Below, piece by piece: positions 45,129-54,365 of a DNA stretch of 64,000 nt (its first letter is position 1; every line of letters starts with the position of its first letter). The stretch is from contig OW804097.1 in assembly GCA_942159475.1 (NCBI GenBank), forward strand, positions 5,237,685-5,301,684, written 5' to 3'. Both the position numbers and the translations under genes were made by a program. This DNA is from Sthenelais limicola (lineage: Eukaryota > Annelida > Polychaeta > Phyllodocida > Sigalionidae). The notes below the pieces were generated by a model. It was given only the letters and a program-made list of their open reading frames with translations, did not search any database and was not told where the DNA came from.

Positions 45129-48013
45129 TTATGTTCTGAGTCCCTGACGAAGAGATGCTGATGCCTTTTGTTTTGTTTTTTGATGTTTTTCTGTCAGCCT
45201 CCTTTTCAACAGTTTCTGGGCTGCATGGCCACGAAGACACAAAAATAAGGAGATAACATCATTGAGAACACGCAGGTTTGTTGCTGAGGTTTCACCAATG
45301 ATGCAGTTTGTCCAGTGATGATTGACTAGGAAGTCGTTCATTATGGCGTCCTTCAGTATGTCAGTATTGAAGGAATGAGTGTTTATATTGTTCATATCTA
45401 CGTTTCCACGAACTACCACTTCCATTTGGCGTAGACATAGAAAGAAGTTGTCGGAAGGATGTTTCAGTCCTCCCCTGTCAGACTGTTGGGTCCACTTTCG
45501 ATGTTTGGTCAGGAAGGTAGGGGTCGTTGACAGGGCCTGTAGTTTCTTGACTGCAGTGTATAGAGATGACAGTGATGCAGATCTCGAATATTTCTTTGTA
45601 AGTGCACAGATAATAAAACCACCTGCATACATTAACACACCTTGATCATGGTCGCTGACTTTTTCCACTAGGTCAGAGACAGCTCTTTCCTCAGAATGGG
45701 TCCTCATTTGGAGCATTTCTTCTAACAGTTCATCGAGGAACACTTGAATAAATTGGCCAGTGTATATCTGTAAATTCATAGGGATGAATGAGTTGATTTC
45801 TGTGGCTAAGGGGTTAATAAACTCTGGATCTAGCCGAGATTCATGAAAGCGGGAGAACATCATTTCTTTATCTTGCTGCAGGGTAGCCCCTTTTCCCAAA
45901 CGGCCTAACACTCCCATCATATGTGCAGACAGAGAACTTGTATTATCCACCAAGTTCTCCAGTGCATTGGCTATCTGTATGATGGAGTGTCCAGTGCGTG
46001 AAGTTGACATGGAGTGAATAGGGTCAGTTTTGATCTTCTCCAAGGTCGATTTTACAGCTGATTCAAGGGGAATCGGTACCAACGTTTTATCAGGATGATG
46101 TACAGATGGCGTGGACGAAGCCTTGTGGTCAGAAGCTGGAATTTGAAAATAAAATTCATGAAATAAACATGCTGACAGGATGAGTTTCAAAAAGTTTACA
46201 ACAGCAAAAATGTAATGTCCGACAGGAAAATGATTAGTTAATTTTAATGATGTAAGAGGTGCTGAGAATAGTTTTTCCTTAGTTTTCTCGACTGGTTTAA
46301 TTAGTAATCATATTTGGCTGTCAAGAACATGAAAAAAAAATTCATTAAATAAACATGCTAATGAGAGAGTACTATAGATCTATACAGAACTTAAAATCTG
46401 GAGTTCAAATAATAATAGTTCAAAGATAGGCTGGGATAAAAATTCTAAATTATATAAAATTCGCTCAAAAAGGATGTTCGTCCTGTGCCAAATTCTTATT
46501 ACTTTAACGTCCTAAATGGACATATCTTCTATTTAAAAAAATACAGATTTCCATCAATAATCGGTTATACATCTATTATTATCTTTATTTATTCAGAGTC
46601 TGCAAGGCTCTATTGAAATTGGAAATTGAACTAATAAATTACAATTCATTTCCGTTTTGAAGTAAATATAACATCGCTCAAGCATATTCAAGTCAGTGAA
46701 AGATACTGAGAACTGCATTGTTGTGTGGCTTCTAACACCTTCACACTCACTGTTTTTTTTACGCTGAGAGAGGGCTAGCTTTTCTAACACTGTGGATTCA
46801 GTTTGAATGGAAAACCTCACCTACAACACAGGGTATACAGGAAGTAACCCAAGTGTTTGTCATAGGCCTACAATTACTAAGAAAAGCAGTCTGTTTTGGA
46901 CTATGAACTTGTTGTCTCATACCAAGTTCTTGCCTATGACAAAAAGAATTATAAATTGATGGAAAAGCAACGCAACAAAAACAGTCATGGGAATGAGTCA
47001 AGTTGGTATTTTGTAGGTTTATTGGCGTTCCTGAAGCGTTTCGCCTTTCTTGGGCTTCATCAGAGGAAAAAGAATTATAGTCACATTACCCGCTCGCCAC
47101 AATACCCTGTGGCCCAAGTCTGTTGTTTGGGGTACCCGCAAATTGGTATTGCTATATTCTACCTTTTTTAACTTTAATTAAATTTAATCGACGCGTAAAG
47201 GGAAATTAAGGGAGATCTATTCGTCCTATGAAGTTGTATTTCGTACCAAATGAATCGCAAACTTGTAAGCATCACAGAGACTTTTGAATAATCAAAATCG
47301 GTAGAGAAATGACGACACAGTGCCACAATATGTGATATAGAAAATGATGAAAATAATAAAGTCCAATCTGGTCAAGTCTAGCGCCATTTCAAAATATACC
47401 TTAATAGCTTACTGGTAGTAAGCTCCAATCTACATAGCCTACACGTCATTGATTTTACCTGCCTATCATTCTTTGAAACAGTATTACAATTCTCTAATTA
47501 TCTCCGCCTCCAATCAAGGGCAACATATATAGCAATCATTATTTTCTATGTTACTATGTAGGGTAGCAAAAAACACTCGTTTAATAATTCAAAGATAGCA
47601 TAAAGAATAGCTGCAAACTCCCGATATTAAAGTTTTTAAGTTATTTGTATTATCGAGTTAATAAATCTCAGATAAAACAGCTCACCTTTAATGTTATCCA
47701 TGTTGTGAAAACGCTTGATGTGCCCTCTAAATCCACCGATTGACTTCAAGGCTTTGTCACAAACAGGGCAGATATATGTGGGTTTAGTCGTTTTTACCAT
47801 CGTGGCCTTTCTGGATGTTTTCTGGGGAGGAGGCTGGTAGTTTTCACCATCTGACTCACTGCTTGAGCCATTCGGAACTGGCACTGGTAAAGTTTGACAG
47901 TCATCCTCACTATCTGATTCCCACTGGTCTGACTCTCCCAGCAACTCATCTAAGTCCGGGCACTCTTCATCCCAGTCAATTAGGTCCAGGCGACCTATTC
48001 CTATTCCCTTCAT
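45129..48013 (-). CDS. C2H2 zinc-finger protein of unknown function (2 exons, minus strand)
   Basis: Exon 1 runs 48013-47686 and ends at a TTAAAG|GTGAGC donor. Exon 2 runs 46135-45129 after an ATTCCAG acceptor. Joined, they give 444 residues with no break. The N-terminal half of exon 1 is very acidic with serine runs. It is followed by a PPPQK basic linker and one C2H2 finger (YICPVCDKALKS...HIKRFH; C-x2-C-x12-H-x4-H). Exon 2 is mostly helical, with no domain I recognise, and ends in a basic tail (KRRLTEKHQKTKQK). A GCCATATTG-like element and a GC-richer 5' region upstream look like an ordinary promoter. This is the best candidate for a host gene in the window, though a TE-derived gene is possible. 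The start could also be further upstream. Confidence 0.7.
47020..47066 (-). ncRNA. Hammerhead-like core in a Penelope-type fragment
   Basis: Read on the minus strand, CTGATGA (47063-47057) is followed by a 14-base AGCC...GGC helix with loop (47056-47043) and GAAAC (47042-47038). This is the conserved order of a hammerhead ribozyme: CUGAUGA, stem II, GAAA. Phrases of this type are known from the terminal repeats of Penelope-like elements. It lies in the intron of the C2H2 gene, in sense orientation. The remaining stems were not traced with certainty. Confidence 0.5.
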
Positions 48014-48240
48014 TGTTTCAAATATCCTCACGCAGTTCCTTGTATTTGTACTTCGTCCTCTCCAATGTACACGCCCTGGTTGCTATAAACAATATGGCGA
48101 CGGCATGACCTCTGTTGACCCTAGAGAAACATACCTTCAAGATTGGAGAGTTCGCCTACAGTTCAGCCACCATGTGACGATCAGAAAAACTACTGTGCAT
48201 CAGTTGCGCCCCTAGCGTTTTTTTTTTGAAACACGGAGCG
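48014..48240 (-). promoter_or_regulatory. Probable 5' region of the C2H2 gene
   Basis: Upstream of the minus-strand ATG at 48013 is a GC-richer stretch with GCCGTCGCCATATTG near 48090-48104 (minus strand), typical of housekeeping-type promoters. Beyond about 48240 the LINE begins. Confidence 0.35.
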
Positions 48241-48500
48241 CCGCGGCCGAGTTAATCCCCTGTTAATCCCTGAGAAAGCTAGACAAGAGAACAATAGCGA
48301 GGCACACATGTATAGGCTATGGGGGTATTGTTTCCTATCCATTCTCATTACAAGTCCGTGCTTCAATTAAGATAGGAACATTCTGTGAAAGGTTCAAGAA
48401 CCAGTGGAGACTACTAAGTCGTGCTATATACTGTTATCTACATCGGATTTAGTGAAAGTTTGTTACGCTCTCAACTGGAGTAAACCGGACACAAACAAGT

Positions 48501-49679
48501 ATGGCCGCCGAACCAATGCTGGACATTGCAAAGTGGGTCACACTCAAAACGGAAAGCAAACGCCTGGATTTCATAAATGAATATGTTCTCAACAACGATC
48601 AGGAGATGGGGAGGTTAAGAACTGAAATTGAGCTGGAGAAAGAAGTCAACAAAAAATTAGTCACTCAGGTGCAGCTCTTGGAAGCCAAAGTTGAAAAGCA
48701 GGGAAAAGTACTGGGGACCGTTGAGGCGGAGAACGCGGACGCAGAGAGGCTGAAGCGATCACTCAACTTGATAGTTCAAGGTCTAGCGGAGGCAGACAAT
48801 GAGGATGTTAAGGAATCAACAGATGGTCTTTTTCGCCATCTAGGGGTTGGCTTTAATCACTCAGTATGCCACCAAGTCTTTAGAATAGGAAAGAAGAACG
48901 ACCGCGGTCCCAGAAATATTTTGGTGAAACTTAGAGAGCGAACCCATAAAGCGGCGATTTTCAAGAATGCCCATAAGTTAAAGAATGGCTACGGCGCGGT
49001 CTACATCAACGATGATCTGACTGTTGCAGACAGAAGAAAGCAGTCAGATCTTCGTAGCCTTCGTTACCTGGCCAAGAAAAAGGGATACCAGTCAAAAGTA
49101 ACTTCTTTGTCTCTAACAATCGGTGATCGCAAAATTGACTGGGGGGACTGGTCAAAACTACCTGTGGATGTCACCCTCAACGGGACGGCATCGGTAGCGA
49201 CTAAAGATGGGGGGGTTGCTTTCAGGGGAAGTAACTCCCTATTGTCAAACATGAACCAGTGTCCCATTTGTGACGATGAAACTGACATCGTTTACCATTC
49301 TGCTGAAGCTTGGTTTTCGGCAGAGATGGCTCGGAAACACGACAAGCCGGACTTAGCTCACAAGATCTCAATAGAAGAAGATTCATTCGTGTGCAAGTCG
49401 ATGGTGCGAGAAATAACTAGGTCAGCCGAATGGGAGACGGGGGAAGCCGACCTACTGACCAAAATAAATCTTGCCAAGTTTAGACAAAATGTCAAACACA
49501 GAGACTATTTGTTGTCGACAGGTAATAAAACCCTGTATGAAGCAACATTTAGCGAAAAATGGGGCGCTGGACTGAACATCAGAAAAGCAGCCGCATGTGA
49601 GGGAGTCGCTGAGAACTACCGAAATCTGTTCGGAATCTTACTCGGGGAACTTCGGGAAAAGCTACGGCAAGAAGCATAA
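48501..49679 (+). CDS. LINE ORF1: coiled coil, RNA-binding region and C-terminal NADAR domain
   Basis: 392 residues from an ATG at 48501. Residues about 30-90 form a charged coiled coil. Residues about 85-190 (SLNLIVQGL...FRIGK...ILVKL) match the RRM-like region of LINE ORF1 RNA-binding proteins. Residues about 237-360 match NADAR: VAFRGSNSLLSNM, YHSAEAWFSAEMA, LAKFRQNVKHRDYLLSTG and WGAGLN follow the family order. NADAR (YbiA-like) proteins act on N-glycosidic bonds of ribosylated substrates, including some ADP-ribose conjugates. Whether this copy is an enzyme is not known. The ORF is intact and stops 6 bp before the next one. The first half would bind element RNA. The NADAR tail could counter an ADP-ribose-based host defence, which is inference. 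Confidence 0.8.
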   Translation: MAAEPMLDIAKWVTLKTESKRLDFINEYVLNNDQEMGRLRTEIELEKEVNKKLVTQVQLLEAKVEKQGKVLGTVEAENADAERLKRSLNLIVQGLAEADNEDVKESTDGLFRHLGVGFNHSVCHQVFRIGKKNDRGPRNILVKLRERTHKAAIFKNAHKLKNGYGAVYINDDLTVADRRKQSDLRSLRYLAKKKGYQSKVTSLSLTIGDRKIDWGDWSKLPVDVTLNGTASVATKDGGVAFRGSNSLLSNMNQCPICDDETDIVYHSAEAWFSAEMARKHDKPDLAHKISIEEDSFVCKSMVREITRSAEWETGEADLLTKINLAKFRQNVKHRDYLLSTGNKTLYEATFSEKWGAGLNIRKAAACEGVAENYRNLFGILLGELREKLRQEA

Positions 49680-49685
49680 ACAACA

Positions 49686-50513
49686 ATGGCGGAGCCTGGG
49701 ATCGTGGAGGACTATTACTTCAGCTCTAGAGTCCACTCAGTGTTATTTGCGGACTCTAGGGGATGGAAATTCAACTTGGAATTAAACTCACAGGAGACAC
49801 ATACCAATGCTGTGCCTGATTTCTTGTTTACCGTTGAGTACAGACCAGGAGCGACCTTCTCGTCCATTGCGAACATAGCAAACACGTTCTTACATGTCCA
49901 CCGTCACTCGGTGGCATATATATCTGCTGGAATATGCGATGTTACATCTAAGTGCATAGATGAGAGGGGTCGACGTTGCTTTGCATTCGACTGGTTATCC
50001 AAGAACGGTTTAGTTGATGGTGTGTGCAAACTGGTGAGTACAAATATGGCCTGTTTAAACGAAGCACATCCAAATATTCCCATTATAGTATGTCCACTAT
50101 TTGGTGCTGAACTGTCGAAATTCTGTGTCAACGCTTCACAGGATAAACAAAATATGTTGGACGCTGCTATTATAGATATTAATAAGCACATAGATCAGCT
50201 AAATAAGAGGAATCAAGTACTGACACCATGGATATCAAGGACAATTCACCTGACCACAGGCAGGAAAATAAAACACACATACCAAAGCTTAGAAGATGGC
50301 ATTCACCAAGACTTTAATCTCGTAAAAAGACAACGACAAATAATATGGAGAAACCTAGAAGCTAATGTCAAGAAGTTCTGCTCCTCAGGATTATACCAGA
50401 ACATTTTCAATATTTCTCATGATGAGATGAAATACCTACAGACGGTCAATGATCTAAATCACAAAAATGCAGTTAAGAAAAGGATGAGGTTAGCGAATAA
50501 AAAAACTCTGTGA
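49686..50513 (+). CDS. LINE second ORF: SGNH-hydrolase-like protein
   Basis: 275 residues, starting 6 bp after ORF1 stops. It shows the spaced signatures of an SGNH esterase fold: FADSRG with Ser24 (block I), RPG at 53-55 (block II), GICD at 82-85 where the usual Asn is Cys (block III), and DGIH near 206-209 (block V, Asp/His pair). The C-terminus is basic. Esterase-like domains are known in ORF1 of CR1-group LINEs; here the domain is a separate protein. The Cys in place of the oxyanion-hole Asn means activity is uncertain. The tight spacing suggests translation from the same RNA as ORF1, by reinitiation or read-through. Confidence 0.6.
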   Translation: MAEPGIVEDYYFSSRVHSVLFADSRGWKFNLELNSQETHTNAVPDFLFTVEYRPGATFSSIANIANTFLHVHRHSVAYISAGICDVTSKCIDERGRRCFAFDWLSKNGLVDGVCKLVSTNMACLNEAHPNIPIIVCPLFGAELSKFCVNASQDKQNMLDAAIIDINKHIDQLNKRNQVLTPWISRTIHLTTGRKIKHTYQSLEDGIHQDFNLVKRQRQIIWRNLEANVKKFCSSGLYQNIFNISHDEMKYLQTVNDLNHKNAVKKRMRLANKKTL

Positions 50514-50600
50514 CTCTAAGGTTTGAACCCAGAGCCAAAGTAGGTGCCTATAATATGTCTTGCTTTATACACTCATGTCACTTGAGCTACGTCTTTCATG

Positions 50601-51080
50601 CCACTCTGTGAGTTCTATTACCGGAGGGCATAGAAAGAAAGCTAATTATTGGTGAATTATTATCCATCTGTGAGGTCTATATATCGGATAGCGACCATAT
50701 TAAGTTTACTCAGTAGAGTTATTCTTCAATGTGCAAACGCAAATTGAAGGCTTGTATTGTTACATGATGCCTTGTATACTGTATTACGTGTATTATGTGC
50801 CTGAGGGTTGTTACTCGAATCTATACCTAAGTCAAGTTTCATATGTGTCCATCTGAGAGTTTTTTACCGGATGACCTACATACAATTGTTCAGCCGAATA
50901 AGTCACTTTAAACAAAAAAGGCAGCTTTGAAATAGGTCCGATGCATTCACATGTAGCTGAAGGTTGTTACTCAAACCTATACCTAAGTCAAAGCCTTACA
51001 TGTATCCATCTGAGAGTTATATACCGGATGATCTACATAAAATTGTTCTACCGAACAAGTCATTTTAACAGAAAAATGTA
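50601..51080 (+). repeat. Direct repeats between LINE ORFs
   Basis: The motif CCATCTGAGAG...TACCGGATG and its variants begin at 50601, 50663, 50849 and 51006. The last two belong to a longer direct repeat of about 155 bp (50799-50925 and 50953-51079). No protein is encoded in 50514-51479. Confidence 0.65.
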
Positions 51081-51479
51081 AATACAGTCCATTGATCCTA
51101 GCTTAGCCCTTTTATCTTAGTAATCATGTCTCAGAGTAGTCATAGACTACCACCCCGTCGAACTGATTACTGATTAAATATAAATGTTCAGTTTTCCTAG
51201 TGCATGCTTAGAAATGCTTAGAGATTCAACTCGATCACCCTGATCTCCTTATCACGTATTGTTGTGGATAGTGATTAATAATCAGACTCATTCCTATATA
51301 CTCTTACGTACACATCTTATTGTAAGTGATAGCTCAAACCATGAGATTTAATCACCCTCATCATCATCTCCATTATCTTTTCACATCATTTTCGGCAGGA
51401 TCTAAGGCTTATGAATTGTGGTCTTGTGAGACGGGATGTCCTGTAGCTCGAATGACAAGCATAAAAACCCCAAAGAACC

Positions 51480-54064
51480 ATGTATAGTGAAATCAAGAAA
51501 ACTATAGCCAGAGGATTCAGCGTGGTTCATTGCAATGTTAGAAGCTTAAAAGCTAATTGGTCTAACTTTAAGAATACTTTTAGCAAATTAACACCTGAAG
51601 TACTAACGTGCTCAGAAACTTTTTTACACGAACAAGACAGGGATATAGACTTTGAATTACTGATTCAACTTACTTTGAATTACAAGGCTATAATAATATA
51701 GTCAGAAATGACAGAGAAGTTCTAGATGTAGTTACTGGTAAGAGAAAAGGGGGTGGTGGTGTATGTTGCTACGTGAAAAATGGTCTTACATATGTTGTCA
51801 ATCAAGATCTCTCATTTTCCAATGAAAACATTGAAATTTTAATGTTAAAAATTATATTCTCACATCAAAAAGATTTACATATCGGTGTAATCTACAGGCC
51901 TCCTCAGGGTGACAAAGCTTTATTCATTGAATCGATAAATAATATTCTAGGAGACCATTCAATTAAAAACAATGATAACATACAATTATTGGGTGACTTC
52001 AATATGAATATGCTAGACAAAAATAATGTCCAAAACAATGATCTTATAACTGTCTGCCATTCTTTTGGTTTAGAACAACAAATCAGTGAAACTACTAGAT
52101 TTGATATCAGAACAGACAGAGACGTGATTCAAGAGACTTGCATCGATCTAATATTTAGTCGTTGTAACCTCAATACTGAGTCAGGTGTAGCTGATCTATG
52201 GATAGCTGATCACCTAATGATTTACTGCGTAATAAAAAAACTAAAAGTACCATCAGGCAAAAAACGCTTTATAACTTATAGGTCTTACAAGAATTATAAC
52301 AAAGCTAACTTTACACAAAATCTTCAAAATGGGGACTGGTCAATAGTGACAGAGACAATGTGCCCAAGTACGGCTTGGGAACATTTACTATCTGGTATTA
52401 CGACCGAACTAGATAAACAATGTCCGATATTAAGAAGAAGAATTAGTCTACCTAAAGAAAAATGGATGACTCCTGAGCTATTGCGATTGATCGATCAAAA
52501 AGATAAAGCCCTGCAGAAAGCAAAAAAATCAAAGAACAAAGATGACTTAATTAACGCCAGAAGTCTTAGAAATAGGTCAACAAAATTATGTAGAAGAGCC
52601 AAAAAAGCATACTACACAGACATGACACTGCGTAACTTCAATGATAATAAATTGTTCTGGCAACAAGTGCAAGAATTATTGCCGAAAAAATCTAGTAACA
52701 CTGGTAATGAGATAAACATAATTAACAACACCACTGCCCACCCGATCGATAAAGACAGAACAGCTGACTACTTTAACACCTATTTTTCGACCATAGGAGA
52801 AAAATTGGCATCCACTTTGAATGACGCCTGGCAATTCTACGGAAATCAGCCAGGTTCATCTATTGGGGAAATTGCCACAAATACAGAGGAGGTGCTAAAA
52901 TTTGTTAAACTGATTGATTGTAATAAAAGCAGTAACCTGAAAGACATCCAAACATCTGTAATCAAGGATGCTTTTCTAGTGCTACCTGAGCTTTTATCCC
53001 ATATTCTAAATTCCATATTTCAAAACAGTAAGATTCCTGACAACTGGAAGATTGGTAGTGTTACACCTCTTTTTAAAGGAGGTGACCCCTCACAAATTAC
53101 CAATTATAGACCAATCACACAGTTACCAATTCAAGCTAAATTACTGGAGAAAGTTATCCACAATAGACTAATAAACTATTTTGAGAACAACAACCTTCTG
53201 TCTCAAAATCAAAATGGCTACAGAACAAATAGATCCACCATGGACACTATATCTGATCTTACAGATGATATTCGAATTAGTAAAAATTGTGGCTTTTCAA
53301 CAGCCTCAGTATTTTTTGATTTAAAAAAAGCCTTCGATACGGTCAATCATAAGATTATAATAGACAAACTGAATATATATGGAGTAAGTGGCTCCCTCCT
53401 CTCTTTATTGGAAAATTATCTAACAAACAGGAAACAAATTAGCATTTGCAATGATGTTGTCTCAGCATCACATGATATAAACTGCGGAGTACCACAAGGG
53501 TCTATACTGGGCCCATTACTCTTTCTGATATATGTCAATGACATGACAGCCTGCCTTGAACATTGTAAGGTCAAACTTTTTGCAGATGATACCGTCATTT
53601 ACGTGTCGGGTAAAAATACAGACACCATAAATGAACAGTTACAGCAGGATTGTACAAATTTTCTTTCTTGGTGCACCAAAAACAAACTGTCCCTCAATGT
53701 AGGAAAAACTAAAACAATGTTATTCCACGGTAAAGATACGGAAATGAGAATATCTTTAAATAATCAAAACATTGAAAATGTTCAAAATTATAAATACCTA
53801 GGCATTATACTTGATAGAAATCTTACTTTCAAAGACCAAACTTTGTATACTATAAAGAATACCTCACACAAATTATATCTTTTAAGAAGAATTTCAAAAT
53901 TCCTTCCATCCCCTGTCCTACAGAGGGTGTTCAAGGTCTATGTTTTGCCGGTTTTTGATTATGGTGACCTACTGTACGACACTTGTACTGTGAAGAATTT
54001 AGATAGACTGCAAGTTATCCAAAACAAATGTATCAAGGCAGCGCTGAAGGTTCATATGATGTAA
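51480..54064 (+). pseudogene. LINE ORF2: endonuclease and reverse transcriptase, frame broken and truncated
   Basis: The start region (51480-51660) encodes the beginning of an APE-type endonuclease (HCNVRSLK, CSETFL). The frame is then disturbed and the protein continues in another frame from about 51684. Endonuclease motifs follow (IGVIYRPP, LLGDFNM, IADHLM). Reverse transcriptase is clear: PLFKGGD, NYRPITQ, FFDLKKAFDTV (first catalytic Asp), GVPQGSILGP and FADDTVIY (catalytic Asp pair near 53580). The break at 51661-51683 fits a 23-bp insertion flanked by the 10-mer TTTGAATTAC. The C-terminus ends abruptly because a Gypsy LTR begins at 54060; the stop codon lies within that LTR. This copy cannot make a full ORF2 protein. 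Confidence 0.85.
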
Positions 54065-54347
54065 TGATCTAATGGAAGAAGTCTAACAAACGTCTGAACT
54101 TCATGAGAAGAACGAAGCAACTGTTTAATGGTAATCTCAACTACAGGCTCCTCCAGGAGGTTACATGCATAATAATGAGTGGGCGGAGCCCTTACGTAAT
54201 ATCCATGGCCTAGCATGTATAAGTAGACTTGCACAGTCCTAGTTAGTTAAGTATAATTAGCGATTTAAAGTAATGTGATAATAGGTGATAATTAATAATA
54301 ATATAAATATAATGAGGTTACACAATGTTACGTAATGTTACATAACA
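54060..54347 (-). repeat. 3' LTR of the second Gypsy element
   Basis: On the minus strand it begins TGTTATGTAAC and ends GATCATTACA, giving 288 bp with TG...CA ends. Boundaries were set by the adjoining purine tract on one side and the end of LINE homology on the other. The partner LTR is outside the window. Confidence 0.75.
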
Positions 54348-54365
54348 CTGCCCCCCCCCGCCCTC
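54348..54365 (-). other. Polypurine tract of the second Gypsy element
   Basis: The complement of CTGCCCCCCCCCGCCCTC is a G-rich purine tract directly upstream (minus strand) of the LTR. Confidence 0.7.

Larger units (their letters stand above)
48240..54059 (+). mobile_element. LINE retrotransposon with three ORFs, cut at its 3' end
   Basis: ORF1 (48501-49679), a second ORF (49686-50513) and an endonuclease/reverse transcriptase ORF (51480-54059) lie in one orientation. The RT type and the RNA-binding ORF1 are LINE-like; SGNH-type domains are known from CR1-group elements. The 5' limit is a guess. The 3' part is missing because a Gypsy LTR starts at 54060. Confidence 0.75.

Noticed and set aside
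48501..50513. Bacterial operon or contamination because NADAR and SGNH genes are adjacent
   Set aside because: The first ORF begins with a LINE RNA-binding region, a LINE reverse transcriptase follows, and the surroundings are eukaryotic repeats.
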